Shown: positions 28,258 through 37,835, numbered from the stretch's first letter. The stretch is 64,000 nucleotides of DNA from Halobellus captivus (GCF_003697845.1 NZ_RDQE01000006.1:173193-237192), one strand, 5' to 3'. The notes: generated by a model from the sequence alone, not told the origin. A program made the numbers and translations.

Positions 28258-29397
28258 TCAGTCCGCGGGGATCGCCGGTTCCCCCTCCTCGAGGGCGGGA
28301 CGACCGAACCAGCGGTCGAACGAGAGCGGGCCCGACCCGAGCGTGAAGACGGCCGAGGCCAGTCCGAACAGCGCGACGTGGGCCAACACGGGGTCGTCGG
28401 GCAGCCCGAACAGCGTGGTCGTGAAGAGGACGAACGAGACCGCGGCCGCGCCGCGGGTGAAGAAGCCGGCGACGAGCGCCAGCCCGACCGCGATCTCCGC
28501 CACGCCCGCGCCGACGACCCAGAGCCCGGGGTCGACCGGGACGACCGCGGTCAGGTCGTACTTCTCGACGACGAGCAGTCCCCGACCCGGGTCGGCGAGC
28601 TTCTCGATCAGCCCGAGGTAGACGAACGTGACGCCCATGCCGGCGCGGAGGAGTGTCGGGACGTACTCGCGAAGCGGGGCCATCGAGTCGTCGAGGAACG
28701 CCTTCAGGTGGTGGACCGGGTCGACCCGCCCGTAGTACGTTCCGGGCGTGCTCGCGACCGCCAACAGCATGTCGTCCGCGCTCGGGCGACCGCCGCCGAC
28801 GACGAGCAGGGCGAGGAGAACCGGAACGTACTCCATCGCGATGACGACCCCCGGGTCGACGACGAGGAGCACCCACGCGAACGTCAGCAGGCCGATCGCG
28901 GAGACGATCCGGGTCGCGAGCCCGAAGAGGACGCAGAAGCCGATCCCGATGAAGAGCACCCGGAGCAGCGGACTCGCCGCCGTGTCGAAGGTCAACGTCG
29001 GCGCGAACAGGTACCCCTGGAATCCGGCTCCGACGAGGGGGAGCCCGATCGAGAGCCGCAGCATCCACGGGACGAGATCGCCGTATTCGACGAGCGTCTC
29101 CCGGAGAACGACCACGTCGCGGATCGTCGGCCGCACCCACAGGTACGCCGTGATCCCCGCGACGACGACGAGCCCGGAGCCGGCGAACGCCGCGGCGTTG
29201 AACGGGTCCGAGAGCACCTCCACCAGGAACGCGACCGCGTCGAGCGGGTCGCCATCCTCCTCGGTGACGTAGTCGACGTGGGCGGCCGATGGACGGACGG
29301 CGACCGCCAGGAGCACGGCCGTCAGCGATGACGCCGCCAGCGACGCGACCGCCACGGCAGGCGACGAGATGGCCGATCGGTCGGACATGCGGGTCAT
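28258..29397 (-). CDS. DoxX-like multi-helix membrane protein
   Basis: A 379-residue membrane protein with an N-terminal Ala/Ser-rich helix and about nine more hydrophobic segments. The second half contains DoxX-like sequence: LLRAGMGVTFVYLGLIEKLADPGRGLLVVEKYDLT and GVAEIAVGLALVAGFFTRGAA. DoxX-type proteins are linked to quinone-related redox or thiosulfate chemistry in some organisms; here the role is unknown. The start could also be the ATG nine bases further in, at 29388. Confidence 0.75.
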   Translation of the reverse strand: MTRMSDRSAISSPAVAVASLAASSLTAVLLAVAVRPSAAHVDYVTEEDGDPLDAVAFLVEVLSDPFNAAAFAGSGLVVVAGITAYLWVRPTIRDVVVLRETLVEYGDLVPWMLRLSIGLPLVGAGFQGYLFAPTLTFDTAASPLLRVLFIGIGFCVLFGLATRIVSAIGLLTFAWVLLVVDPGVVIAMEYVPVLLALLVVGGGRPSADDMLLAVASTPGTYYGRVDPVHHLKAFLDDSMAPLREYVPTLLRAGMGVTFVYLGLIEKLADPGRGLLVVEKYDLTAVVPVDPGLWVVGAGVAEIAVGLALVAGFFTRGAAAVSFVLFTTTLFGLPDDPVLAHVALFGLASAVFTLGSGPLSFDRWFGRPALEEGEPAIPAD

Positions 29398-29484
29398 ACG
29401 TTCCCCGGCTACCTAACGGTGTCCGTGGGGATCGGGCGAGATACCACGACACGGGCGACGATCAGGCCGGATCCGACGGTCCTC

Positions 29485-29922
29485 CTACCCGTCGGCGTCC
29501 GTGAAGACGTCGCGGTACACCCGACCGAACGCGTTGCGTCTGAGGGTGCTCGCGGCCGCGTCGGGGCGGTCCTGGAAGGTGGTCGCGACCACGGTCTCCG
29601 CGAACGGGACCGGGTGCCACGCGACCCGGTCGACGTGCTCGGAACCGAGTTCGACCGCGTCGTCCGGGTCGAACTCGCTGTCCGCGAGCCACTCGTCGAA
29701 CTCGTCGCGGTCGGCGAGGTGGACGACGAGCAGTTCGGCGAAGGCGGCGTCGCGGGCGGTCTCGACCACCGCCGGAGTGACGCGTTCCTCGTACTCGTCG
29801 GCGTCGAACTCCATCGCCTTGGCCGTCTCGCGAACGATCACCTGCGCGGCCGGGCCGACGGCCTCGTAGCGGTCGATCGCCTCCTCGCGAGTCGTCGGCG
29901 CGAACACGCCCCTCGTCTCCAT
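29485..29922 (-). CDS. DUF5809 family protein
   Basis: A 145-residue acidic soluble protein beginning [27 protein letters not shown], which matches the haloarchaeal DUF5809 pattern. The C-terminal half has [22 protein letters not shown] see no catalytic motif. ATG at 29922 was chosen over an upstream start that adds a basic stretch. It lies 37 bases downstream of the DUF5810 gene on the same strand, so the two probably form an operon. Confidence 0.7.
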   Translation of the reverse strand: METRGVFAPTTREEAIDRYEAVGPAAQVIVRETAKAMEFDADEYEERVTPAVVETARDAAFAELLVVHLADRDEFDEWLADSEFDPDDAVELGSEHVDRVAWHPVPFAETVVATTFQDRPDAAASTLRRNAFGRVYRDVFTDADG

Positions 29923-29959
29923 GCGAGGCGGTTGCCGCCGGGAGGAAAAGACCGTTCGG

Positions 29960-30475
29960 TTACGACGAGGGGTCGGCATCGGTCGAATCGGAATCGGAGG
30001 AGTCGGTGGAAGTTTCCTCCACGTCCGCTCCGTCCTCTCCCTCGTACATCCGGCGCGTCAGTTCGCGCGCCTCCTCGAGGGCGGCCGCGGTTTCGGGGTC
30101 GGTCGGGTCGCTTCCGGAAGCCGCCGCGTCGCCGTGAGCGTCGTGACCGTGACCGGGACCGTGATCATGGGCGTGATCGTGGCCGTGGGAGTGACCCCGT
30201 GCGCCCTGTCCGCGTCCGCCACCCATCCCGGCGTCGAGGTTCGGCCGACCCCGGTCGGTCGTGTCCTCGAACACCTCGTGGTACTCGGCCGGGTCGGCGT
30301 GGTCGACGACGTCCTCCGCCAGTTCCCCGGGGTCGGCCGTCTGCCAGTCGGGCGCGTGGTCGTCGAGCCACGCCTCGTGGTCGTCGCCGTGGAGCATGGC
30401 CGTGAACGCGAGGTGGTGGGCCAGGTGTTCACCGTCGCGCTGCGGGGTCGCACACACCGGACAGGCGTATCCCAT
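29960..30475 (-). CDS. DUF5810 family zinc-finger protein
   Basis: A 171-residue protein. The N-terminus carries CPVC (about 5-8) and a run of His ([22 protein letters not shown]), suggesting a metal-binding fold. The middle is a His/Gly-rich disordered stretch ([19 protein letters not shown]), also likely metal-binding, and the end is Ser/Asp-rich. This matches the haloarchaeal DUF5810 family, of unknown role. It is divergent from the aIF2-gamma gene with 150 bases between. Confidence 0.7.
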   Translation of the reverse strand: MGYACPVCATPQRDGEHLAHHLAFTAMLHGDDHEAWLDDHAPDWQTADPGELAEDVVDHADPAEYHEVFEDTTDRGRPNLDAGMGGGRGQGARGHSHGHDHAHDHGPGHGHDAHGDAAASGSDPTDPETAAALEEARELTRRMYEGEDGADVEETSTDSSDSDSTDADPSS

Positions 30476-30625
30476 CGTGACCCGGGGTACGGGCGTGAAC
30501 CGTATATCGGCTCGGATCGACTCGAAACGGAGGCGACGGGGAGTCCTGACGCCGCTATAACAGCAACTTTATCACTCGCACGGGGCGAAAATCCGGGTAA
30601 GACTGCTCCGTTAGGAGGAACCACA

Positions 30626-31870
30626 GTGACCCAAGCCAACACACAACCGGAGGTGAACATCGGTCTCGTCGGTCACGTCGACCACGGGAAGACGACGCTC
30701 GTACAGGCGTTGTCCGGCTCGTGGACCGACCAGCACAGCGAGGAGATGAAACGCGGGATCTCGATCCGGCTCGGGTACGCGGACGCGACGTTCCGCCGCT
30801 GTCCCGGCGTCGACGAGCCCGAGTGTTACACGACGGACGAGGAGTGTCCGGACGGCTCCGAGAGCGAGCCGCTGCGGACCGTCTCGTTCGTGGACGCCCC
30901 CGGACACGAGACGCTCATGGCGACGATGCTCTCGGGCGCGTCGATCATGGACGGGGCCGTCCTCGTCGTGAGCGCGACCGAGGACGTCCCGCAGGCACAG
31001 ACCGAGGAACACCTGATGGCGCTCGACCTCATCGGGATCGAGAACATCGTCATCGCCCAGAACAAGGTCGACCTCGTCGACCGCGACCGCGCGGTGGACA
31101 ACTACGAACAGATCCGGGAGTTCGTCGAGGGCACGGTCGCGGAGAACGCGCCGATCGTCCCGGTCTCGGCCGGCCAGGAGGTCAACCTGGACCTCCTCAT
31201 CCAGGCGATCGAGGCGGAGATCCCGACTCCGGAGCGCGATCCCGACGAGGACGCCCGGATGTTCGCGGCCCGCTCGTTCGACATCAACCGTCCGGGCGCG
31301 ACCGCCGACGAACTCAAGGGCGGCGTCGTCGGCGGCTCGCTCGTCCAGGGCGAGCTGTCGGTCGGCGGCGGACTCGAGATCCGTCCCGGCCGCGAGGTCG
31401 AAGAGGAGGGACAGACGGAGTGGCGACCGCTCGAGACGTCGATCCGGTCGCTTCAGGCCGGCGAGCGGAGCGTCGAGTCCGCGAAGCCCGGCGGCCTGCT
31501 CGGCGTCGGGACGGGACTCGATCCCAGCCTGACGAAGGGCGACGCGCTCGCCGGACAGGTCGCCGGCGAGCCCGGAACGCTCCCGCCGACCCGACACGAG
31601 TTCGAGATGCAGGTCGACCTCCTCGACCGCGTCGTCGGCAAGGAGGACGACGAGAGCGGCGAGAGCGACATCGAGGAGATCTCGACCGGCGAACCCCTCA
31701 TGTTGACCGTCGGGACCGCGACCACCGTCGGGGCCGTGACGAGCGCGCGCGACGGCGAGTGCGAGGTCAAGCTCAAGCGCCCGGTGTGTGCCGAGGAGGG
31801 CGCACAGATCGCGATCAACCGTCGCGTCGGCGCGCGGTGGCGACTGATCGGCGTCGGGACGCTGTCGTAG
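30626..31870 (+). CDS. eif2g: translation initiation factor aIF2 subunit gamma
   Basis: A 414-residue GTPase, the core of the archaeal aIF2 that delivers initiator tRNA to the ribosome. G1 is [10 protein letters not shown] (about 16-25), G3 is [10 protein letters not shown] (about 90-99), and G4 is NKVDLVD. A zinc knuckle with CPG and two further Cys lies between G1 and G3 ([17 protein letters not shown]). Beta-barrel domains II and III follow. The GTG at 30626 is supported by TTAGGAGGAA just upstream, a strong ribosome binding site, unusual among the leaderless genes here. A stretch TATAACAGCAACTTTATC at about 30556-30573 is the likely promoter. Confidence 0.95.
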   Translation: MTQANTQPEVNIGLVGHVDHGKTTLVQALSGSWTDQHSEEMKRGISIRLGYADATFRRCPGVDEPECYTTDEECPDGSESEPLRTVSFVDAPGHETLMATMLSGASIMDGAVLVVSATEDVPQAQTEEHLMALDLIGIENIVIAQNKVDLVDRDRAVDNYEQIREFVEGTVAENAPIVPVSAGQEVNLDLLIQAIEAEIPTPERDPDEDARMFAARSFDINRPGATADELKGGVVGGSLVQGELSVGGGLEIRPGREVEEEGQTEWRPLETSIRSLQAGERSVESAKPGGLLGVGTGLDPSLTKGDALAGQVAGEPGTLPPTRHEFEMQVDLLDRVVGKEDDESGESDIEEISTGEPLMLTVGTATTVGAVTSARDGECEVKLKRPVCAEEGAQIAINRRVGARWRLIGVGTLS

Positions 31871-31871
31871 C

Positions 31872-32282
31872 GTGTCCGACGAGTCGCCCGGATCGGACGA
31901 ACGCCCCGTCGTCGCGCTCGACGCGAGCGCGCTGATGGCCCCGGTCGAGGCGAACGTTCGGCTGTTCGAGGAGCTCGACCGGCTCCTCGGGAGCTACGAT
32001 CCGGTCGTGCCGTCGGCGGTCGTCGACGAACTCGACGAGCTCGGATCGGGGGCGGGGCAGGCCGCGACCGCGGCGAGCGTCGGAGCGGACCTCGCGGACC
32101 GGGCCCGAACGGTCGAGGTCGACGGCGCGTACGGCGACGACGCGCTCGTCGATCTCGCTCGAACGGGTCGGGTCGCGTACGTGGTCACGCTCGACCGACC
32201 CCTCGTGGAACGGGTACTGGACGCGGACACACCGGTAATCTGTTTACGGGGGCGGAACACACTCACGGTAACGGACCCGTAG
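31872..32282 (+). CDS. PIN-domain protein
   Basis: A 136-residue PIN-domain protein. The acidic active-site residues are visible in VVALDASALMAP (about 12-23), VVDELDELG (about 49-57), DDALVDLARTG (about 95-105) and VVTLDRPLVERVL (about 110-122). It starts one base after the aIF2-gamma stop, so it is translated from the same message. The family includes RNases of rRNA processing (Nob1/Utp24-like) and toxins; linkage to translation genes favours an RNA-processing role. Confidence 0.8.
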   Translation: MSDESPGSDERPVVALDASALMAPVEANVRLFEELDRLLGSYDPVVPSAVVDELDELGSGAGQAATAASVGADLADRARTVEVDGAYGDDALVDLARTGRVAYVVTLDRPLVERVLDADTPVICLRGRNTLTVTDP

Positions 32283-32427
32283 TGAACGCGGGCTGAACGG
32301 CCATCGACGGCGTCGACGGAGCCGGAATCGGACGTCGGCGGCGGCCCGGAGAGGCACCGGCGGAGAAACGACGGACGCGGCACGCGCGATCGGACGACAC
32401 ACGCGATCACAGACACAACCCACGCAC

Positions 32428-33009
32428 ATGTACAAACGAGTTCGACTCAAGGACACGGTCGAGGTCCCGCCGGAGCACCTGGCGGACGTCACCGACGAGC
32501 GGGTGAAAGCCCTGCTCCAGGACAAGCTGGAAGGACGAATGGACGAGGACGTCGGCAGCGTCGTGAGCGTCATCGAGGTCCACGACATCGGCGAGGGGGC
32601 GGTCCTCCACAACCGACCCGGCGTCTACTACGAGGCGGAGTTCGACGCGCTCACGTTCGACCCCGACATGCAGGAGGTCGTCGACGGGACGGTCGTCGAG
32701 ACGGTCGAGTTCGGCGCGTTCGTCGGCATCGGCCCGGTAGACGGGCTGCTCCACGTCTCGCAGATCACGGACGAGTACCTCACCTTCGACGGGGCGAACC
32801 AGCAGCTGGCCTCCTCGGACTCCGATAAGAGCCTCGGTGTCGACGACGCGGTCCGGGTTCGGGTCGTCACGAAGAGCGTCGACGAGCGGAACCCCCGCGA
32901 CTCGAAGATCGGGCTCACCGCCAAACAGCCGGGGCTCGGCAAGCACGACTGGCTCGAGAGCGACCGCCGCCGGCGGGCCGAGGCCGGCACGACCGGGGAG
33001 GACGACTGA
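32428..33009 (+). CDS. rpoE: DNA-directed RNA polymerase subunit Rpo7 (E')
   Basis: A 193-residue subunit of archaeal RNA polymerase that, with Rpo4, forms the stalk that binds the nascent RNA. The N-terminal RNP-like domain runs from MYKRVRLKDTVEVPPE to about residue 80, followed by an S1/OB domain (VVDGTVVETVEFGAFVGIGPVDGLLHVSQIT) and the C-terminal KIGLTAKQPGLGK segment. The stop overlaps the spt4 start. The 145-base gap upstream contains no recognisable gene. Confidence 0.95.
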   Translation: MYKRVRLKDTVEVPPEHLADVTDERVKALLQDKLEGRMDEDVGSVVSVIEVHDIGEGAVLHNRPGVYYEAEFDALTFDPDMQEVVDGTVVETVEFGAFVGIGPVDGLLHVSQITDEYLTFDGANQQLASSDSDKSLGVDDAVRVRVVTKSVDERNPRDSKIGLTAKQPGLGKHDWLESDRRRRAEAGTTGEDD

Positions 33010-33206
33010 TGGCGGAGGATCGGCTCGCCTGCCGCGAGTGTCACTACGTCAACGATCCGGACGCACAGACCTGCGAGCTCTGTGGGTCCTCCTCTCTGAC
33101 GGAGGACTGGGCCGGCTACGTCATCATTACGAGCCCCGAGGAGAGCCAGATCGCGGAGGAGATGAACGTCTCGAAGCCGGGATCGTACGCGCTGAAGGTC
33201 CGGTAG
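33009..33206 (+). CDS. spt4: transcription elongation factor Spt4
   Basis: A 65-residue zinc-ribbon protein (RpoE''). Its CREC pair (about 8-11) and CELC pair (about 21-24) bind one zinc, and the end reads GSYALKVR as in archaeal Spt4. It partners Spt5 to promote RNA polymerase processivity. It overlaps the end of the Rpo7 gene by one base, an arrangement conserved across Archaea. Confidence 0.95.
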   Translation: MAEDRLACRECHYVNDPDAQTCELCGSSSLTEDWAGYVIITSPEESQIAEEMNVSKPGSYALKVR

Positions 33207-33272
33207 CCGTCGACGCGTAGCCGCCCCGAACGATCACACGACTCTTCATACGACGACGCCGTACGGTCGGGC

Positions 33273-33875
33273 ATGGCGGATCCGATCTTGACCCTTCCCG
33301 ACTCGCTTCGCGACGCGTTCAAGGAGCCGATGGGCCCGGTGACGACCGACGTCGACGCGTTGCTCGCGGCCGCGGCGGAGAGCCGCGAGGAGTACGACGC
33401 GCCCGACGCGCCGATCGTCGCCGTCGGCGACGTCGTTACGTATCACCTCCGTGAGGCGGGCCGGGTCCCGGACGTCGCGCTCGTCGACGGCAAGACCGAA
33501 CGGGAGGCCGTCAGGACGGAGATATCGGAGGCTCTCGCGGCCGGTGGCGAGAAACGGGTGCGCGTCGAGAACCCGCCGGCGACGCTCACCGTCGTGCTCC
33601 TCGAGGCGCTCGTCGACGCGCTTTCCGATCCCGATCCCGTCACGATCGAGGTCGACGGCGAGGAGGACCTGGCCGCGCTGCCGGCGATCCTGGCCACACC
33701 CGACGGCGCGAGCGTCGTGTACGGCCAGCCCGGCGAGGGAATGGTTCGGGTCGAGGTCACCCCGGAGAGTCGACGGACCGCCCGTGAACTGTTCGAGGTG
33801 CTCGAGGGGGACGTCGACGCCGGGTTCGACGCGCTCGGGCTGTCCGGATCGAGTTCGACGGATGACTCTCGATAG
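33273..33875 (+). CDS. GTP-dependent dephospho-CoA kinase
   Basis: A 200-residue protein of the former DUF359 family, now known to phosphorylate dephospho-CoA with GTP in Archaea, the last step of CoA synthesis. Hallmarks are VAVGDVVTYHL (about 50-60), VDGKTER (about 72-78), ENPPATLT (about 95-102) and VVYGQPGEGMV (about 149-159). It lies in the usual archaeal block between spt4 and S24e. The start at 33273 is 66 bases after spt4. Confidence 0.88.
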   Translation: MADPILTLPDSLRDAFKEPMGPVTTDVDALLAAAAESREEYDAPDAPIVAVGDVVTYHLREAGRVPDVALVDGKTEREAVRTEISEALAAGGEKRVRVENPPATLTVVLLEALVDALSDPDPVTIEVDGEEDLAALPAILATPDGASVVYGQPGEGMVRVEVTPESRRTARELFEVLEGDVDAGFDALGLSGSSSTDDSR

Positions 33876-34090
33876 CTCGATGAACGACCCTCGATAGCGG
33901 CTCGGGATGCCGATCCAGTTCGGAGCGCGGGGTCCGTACCGGAGCGAAGGGGTCCACCGAAGCGGAAGTGTTCGGACCGGATCGGTCGGGTCCGAATCTG
34001 ATCGAGAATCGCCGTACCGGAGCGGGGATCTCTCGTTCGACGTCCGGAGTTCCAGTGGAAAGCAAGGGGTTCGAACGACGGGACGCGGAT

Positions 34091-34150
34091 CGAACGACGA
34101 ACCGAACCAAGGAACGACGAACCGAACCAAGGAACGACGAACCGAACCGC
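34091..34150 (+). repeat. 20-bp tandem repeat, three copies
   Basis: The unit GGAACGACGAACCGAACCAA is present at 34111-34130 and, with small differences, at 34091-34110 and 34131-34150. It sits in the 379-base gap 33876-34254. That gap otherwise contains scattered direct repeats such as CCGTACCGGAGCG (33937 and 34011) and, at its right end, the rps24e promoter region with CTTTTACAG around 34217. No gene is seen in it. Confidence 0.75.
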
Positions 34151-34254
34151 CGGAAGGAGGGATCGCCGAACGGGCGGGACGACCGTTCGGACGGCCCTCC
34201 ACCCGCTTCGAAATCCTTTTACAGCGTTCGGGGGGTAGTACACGTAACTGAACT

Positions 34255-34560
34255 ATGGACGTCGACATCATTTCCGAGGAAGAAAACCCCATGTTGCACC
34301 GAACGGACATCCGCTTCGAGACGGTCCACGACGAGGCGACCCCCTCCCGTCTCTCGGTCCGCGACTCGCTCGCCGCCAAGCTCGACAAGGCCTCCGAGGA
34401 GGTCGTCGTCCACGAACTCGACACGAAGTTCGGGATGCGCAAGACGGTCGGGTACGCGAAGGTGTACGACTCCGCGGCGGACGCGCTCGACGTCGAGCAG
34501 GACTACATGCTCGAGCGGAACAAGATCGGTGCCGACGGCGACGACGGCGAAGAGGCCTGA
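34255..34560 (+). CDS. rps24e: 30S ribosomal protein S24e
   Basis: A 101-residue ribosomal protein. The family core is present: NPMLHRTDIRFETVHDEATPSR, then LAAKLDKASEEVVVHELDTKFG and the terminal GYAKVYDSA. The tail is acidic, as usual in haloarchaea. Only 12 bases separate its stop from the kae1-bud32 start, so the two form an operon. The small S27ae gene that often sits between them in Archaea is absent here. Confidence 0.94.
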   Translation: MDVDIISEEENPMLHRTDIRFETVHDEATPSRLSVRDSLAAKLDKASEEVVVHELDTKFGMRKTVGYAKVYDSAADALDVEQDYMLERNKIGADGDDGEEA

Positions 34561-34572
34561 GACGTCGACCGA

Positions 34573-36393
34573 ATGCGGGTTCTCGGTATCGAGGGAACGG
34601 CGTGGTGTGCGAGCGCCGCCCTCCACGACGCCGAGACCGGCTCGACGCGAATCGAATCCGATCCCTACGAACCCGATAGCGGCGGCATTCACCCGCGCGA
34701 GGCTGCGGAGCACATGTCGGAGGCCATCCCGCGGGTGGTCGAAACGGTGCTGGACGCCGCCGAGTCGGAGTACGGTCCGAACGCGATAGACGCCGTCGCC
34801 TTCTCGCGAGGACCCGGGCTCGGTCCGTGTCTCCGGACGGTCGGGACCGCCGCACGGGCGCTCTCGGGCGCGCTCGACGTTCCGCTCGTCGGCGTCAATC
34901 ACATGGTCGCCCATCTCGAGATCGGCCGCCACGAGTCTGGCTTCTCCAACCCGGTGTGTCTGAACGCGTCGGGCGCGAACGCCCACCTGCTCGGCTACCA
35001 CGACGGGCGGTATCGCGTCCTCGGCGAGACCATGGACGCCGGCGTCGGCAACGCGATCGACAAGTTCACCCGACACGTCGGGTGGACCCATCCCGGCGGA
35101 CCGAAGGTCGAGGCCGCGGCCGCGGAGGTCTCGGGAACCGATCGGGGAGCCGACGCGGCCGACCTGCTCGATCTGCCGTACGTGGTCAAGGGGATGGACT
35201 TCTCGTTTTCGGGGATCAGCTCGGCCGCGAACGACGCGTACGACGACGGCGAGCCGGTCGAGGAGATCTGTTTTTCGCTCCAGGAACACGTCTTCGCCAT
35301 GCTCACGGAGGTCTCCGAGCGAGCGCTCTCCCTGACCGGTGCCGACGAACTCGTGTTGGGCGGGGGCGTCGGCCAGAACGACCGGCTCCGCGAGATGCTC
35401 GAAACGATGTGTGCGGCCCGCGGCGCGGCGTTTCACGCGCCCGACCCGCGGTACCTCCGCGACAACGCCGGAATGATCGCGGTGCTGGGCGCGAAGATGG
35501 CGGCCGCGGGCGACACGCTCGCGATCCGCGATTCGCGTATCGATCCGAACTTCCGGCCGGATCAGGTGCCCGTGACGTGGCGGGACGACGAGTCGTCCGT
35601 CGCCCGACTCGGAACCGGAAGCGAGGGCGACCGTGAGAGCGAGGACGACCTCGAGAGCGAGGGCGACCTCGAGAGCGAGGGCGACCACGACCGTCGAGGG
35701 GCCGAGGCGGTCGTGGACGTCGTACGCGCGTCCGCCAACGGAACGACGATCGACGGACCGATCGTCCGGAAGCGTCGGATCCCGAAGGAGTACCGACACC
35801 CGGCGTTGGACCGCTCGCTTCGGCGGGAACGAACCGTCGCCGAGGCCCGGTTGACGAGCGAGGCGCGGCGAGCGGGGGTCCCGACCCCGCTCGTGTACGA
35901 CGTCGACGTGCCGGGTGCGACGTTGACCCTCCAGTACGTCGGGGAACGCGATCTGGCGAGGCTTCTCCGCGGGGGAGACGGGGAGGGGGCCGATCGGACG
36001 GGGGGAGATCGGACTGGAGGAGATCGGACGGTGCGAGCGGTTCGGTCCGTGGGACGACACCTCGCGCGACTCCACGGGGCGGGGTTCGTTCACGGCGATC
36101 CAACGACCCGAAACGTCAGGGTCGGAGAGGAGAACGTCAGAGTCCGAGAGGGTGAGTCCGGTTCGGGAAGAACCCACGATCGGACGTACCTCATCGACTT
36201 CGGTCTGGGATATCACACCGGACACGTCGAGGATCACGCGATGGATCTCCACGTGTTCGAGGGGTCGGTGACCGCGACGGCGACGGATCCCGATCGGCTC
36301 ATCGACGCGTTCGAGGAGGGATATCGAGAGGAGGGAGAGGAGACGGTCCTCGATCGGCTCCGCGAGGTTCGGGGTCGAGGTCGATACCGCTGA
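34573..36393 (+). CDS. kae1-bud32: fused Kae1-Bud32, KEOPS complex tRNA t6A synthesis
   Basis: A 606-residue fusion. The N-terminal Kae1 (about 1-330) carries the metal-binding motif NHMVAH (about 113-118), the nucleotide-binding loops FSRGPGLGP and GVGQNDRLREM, and HPGGPKVE. It transfers the threonylcarbamoyl group to tRNA A37. The C-terminal Bud32 (about 395-606) is a small kinase/ATPase with the catalytic HGDPTTRNV and DFGLGYHTGHVEDHA. The linker (about 350-380) contains repeats of an Glu-Ser-Glu unit. The fusion is common in euryarchaea. Confidence 0.95.
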   Translation: MRVLGIEGTAWCASAALHDAETGSTRIESDPYEPDSGGIHPREAAEHMSEAIPRVVETVLDAAESEYGPNAIDAVAFSRGPGLGPCLRTVGTAARALSGALDVPLVGVNHMVAHLEIGRHESGFSNPVCLNASGANAHLLGYHDGRYRVLGETMDAGVGNAIDKFTRHVGWTHPGGPKVEAAAAEVSGTDRGADAADLLDLPYVVKGMDFSFSGISSAANDAYDDGEPVEEICFSLQEHVFAMLTEVSERALSLTGADELVLGGGVGQNDRLREMLETMCAARGAAFHAPDPRYLRDNAGMIAVLGAKMAAAGDTLAIRDSRIDPNFRPDQVPVTWRDDESSVARLGTGSEGDRESEDDLESEGDLESEGDHDRRGAEAVVDVVRASANGTTIDGPIVRKRRIPKEYRHPALDRSLRRERTVAEARLTSEARRAGVPTPLVYDVDVPGATLTLQYVGERDLARLLRGGDGEGADRTGGDRTGGDRTVRAVRSVGRHLARLHGAGFVHGDPTTRNVRVGEENVRVREGESGSGRTHDRTYLIDFGLGYHTGHVEDHAMDLHVFEGSVTATATDPDRLIDAFEEGYREEGEETVLDRLREVRGRGRYR

Positions 36394-36400
36394 ACGGATC

Positions 36401-36467
36401 GCCGTCGACACGGCTTCGCCGTCGACACGGTTTCGCCGTCGACACGGTTTCGCCGTCGACACGGTTT
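36401..36467 (+). repeat. 17-bp tandem repeat, four copies
   Basis: The unit GCCGTCGACACGGTTTC repeats at 36401-36417 (C in place of one T), 36418-36434, 36435-36451 and 36452-36467. The last copy runs into the GTTTTTATG box that is the probable promoter of the gene starting at 36494. Each unit contains the palindrome CCGTCGACACGG, so the array offers four stacked imperfect dyads at a promoter. Confidence 0.8.
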
Positions 36468-36493
36468 TTATGCCCGGAGCGTGACGTACGGGT

Positions 36494-36787
36494 ATGGGAG
36501 ACAAACCGTCGTCGGGAGAGATACTCGGGATCCCGTACAACTTCGATCGACCGAGCCTCGGTCGGCTCCTCTCGTCGTACTGGCAGCCCGAGAAGGGAAT
36601 GTTAGTCGAGAAGCCGTTCGGGATCGGCTACACGCTGAACCTCGCGAACTGGCGTTCGTGGGTCGTCCTCGCGGTCGCCGGCGGGCTCTACTGGCAACAG
36701 AAGGGCTCGGAAACGGCCGGGACCGGATCGAGCGGCTCCGAGAGCGAGGACGCCGGCCCCGTCGAAGTGATCGTCGACGACGATTGA
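36494..36787 (+). CDS. DUF5808 domain membrane protein
   Basis: A 97-residue protein. The conserved part (GIPYNFDRPSLGRLLSSYW, then KPFGIGYTLNLANWRSW) matches the DUF5808 pattern. A single hydrophobic helix lies at about 55-68, followed by an acidic Ser-rich tail. The start follows a TTTTTATG box by 25 bases and is preceded by a 17-base tandem repeat array. Its role is unknown. Confidence 0.75.
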   Translation: MGDKPSSGEILGIPYNFDRPSLGRLLSSYWQPEKGMLVEKPFGIGYTLNLANWRSWVVLAVAGGLYWQQKGSETAGTGSSGSESEDAGPVEVIVDDD

Positions 36788-36938
36788 GACCGGTGGCGAT
36801 CGGGACCGGTGACGATCGAGACCCCGGGCAGAAGCCGACGACCTGTGCGGTTTCTCATCAGATCGATCCGACGGTGATTCGGCGATCCGTCGGACGGGAC
36901 CCGGAAACTTATGACCGGAAGCCGCCAAATTCGGGGTG

Positions 36939-37835
36939 ATGGACCCCGAAGATCGGCCGGCATCGAGCGGTGACGGCCCACCGGTCGACGACCCGGCCGA
37001 TGGCGGTGCTGCTACCGCGACCGATAGCAGTTCTACTACCGAGATCGGTCGCGGTTCTGATGCCGACGATCCGTCCGACGACGTACCGACCGCGAAAACG
37101 GGAGTCGCTGACGACGAGGGTCCGGGACTGTTCCACCGGTTCCGTCACGACGTGGAAGGGCCGCTCATGTGGGTCCGGGAGATGCTCTCCAGCGTCGCGG
37201 TCGTGCTCCTGATCGGGCTGGTCCTGTTCGCGGTGAGCGGGGTGTGGCCGCCGATGGTCGCGGTCGAGTCGGCGAGCATGGATCCCAACATGAAGACCGG
37301 CGACCTCGTGTTCGTCACCGAACCCGGACGGCTCGCGCCCGACGTCGCCGACAACGATCTGGGCGTCGTGACCCACGAGACGGGCGAGGAGAGCGATTAC
37401 CGGACCTTCGGCGAGTACGGCTCGGTCGTGATCTACCAACCGCCCGGGAGACAGGCGTCGCCGATCATCCATCGCGCGATGTTTCACGTCGAGGAGGGCG
37501 AGAACTGGTACGATCGGGCGGACGATCGGTTCCATAACGCCGACGACTGCGCGGAACTCCGCAACTGTCCCGCGCCGCACGCCGGGTTCGTCACCCTCGG
37601 CGACAACAACCGCCAGTACGACCAGGCCAACGGGCTCGCCGAGCCCGTGGCCGCCGAATGGGTCACCGGCGTCGCCAGGGTCCGAGTGCCGTACCTCGGA
37701 TACGTCCGGCTGATCACGACCGGACAGGCGGAAATCGGCGACGTGGTCGGGACCGTCGTCGTGTCGCCATCGACCGGATACGGGGCCGGAGAGATCCGAG
37801 CGTCGGACGGGACGGCGGGTTCCGTCGCCGCGTGA
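36939..37835 (+). CDS. sec11: archaeal signal peptidase I
   Basis: A 298-residue membrane protease that removes signal peptides from Sec-exported proteins. A long acidic N-terminal region (1-70) precedes one membrane helix (about 88-110). The catalytic Ser lies in ESASMDP (about 118-124) and the His in IIHRAMFHV; the archaeal Asp region is GDNNRQYDQ. A start at GTG 36936 is equally possible. It is convergent with orc1, and signal peptidase next to orc1 is common in haloarchaea. Confidence 0.9.
   Translation: MDPEDRPASSGDGPPVDDPADGGAATATDSSSTTEIGRGSDADDPSDDVPTAKTGVADDEGPGLFHRFRHDVEGPLMWVREMLSSVAVVLLIGLVLFAVSGVWPPMVAVESASMDPNMKTGDLVFVTEPGRLAPDVADNDLGVVTHETGEESDYRTFGEYGSVVIYQPPGRQASPIIHRAMFHVEEGENWYDRADDRFHNADDCAELRNCPAPHAGFVTLGDNNRQYDQANGLAEPVAAEWVTGVARVRVPYLGYVRLITTGQAEIGDVVGTVVVSPSTGYGAGEIRASDGTAGSVAA

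Noticed and set aside
36401..36467. Possible short CRISPR array
   Set aside because: Units are 17 bases and directly adjacent with no spacers, and no cas genes are in the window.
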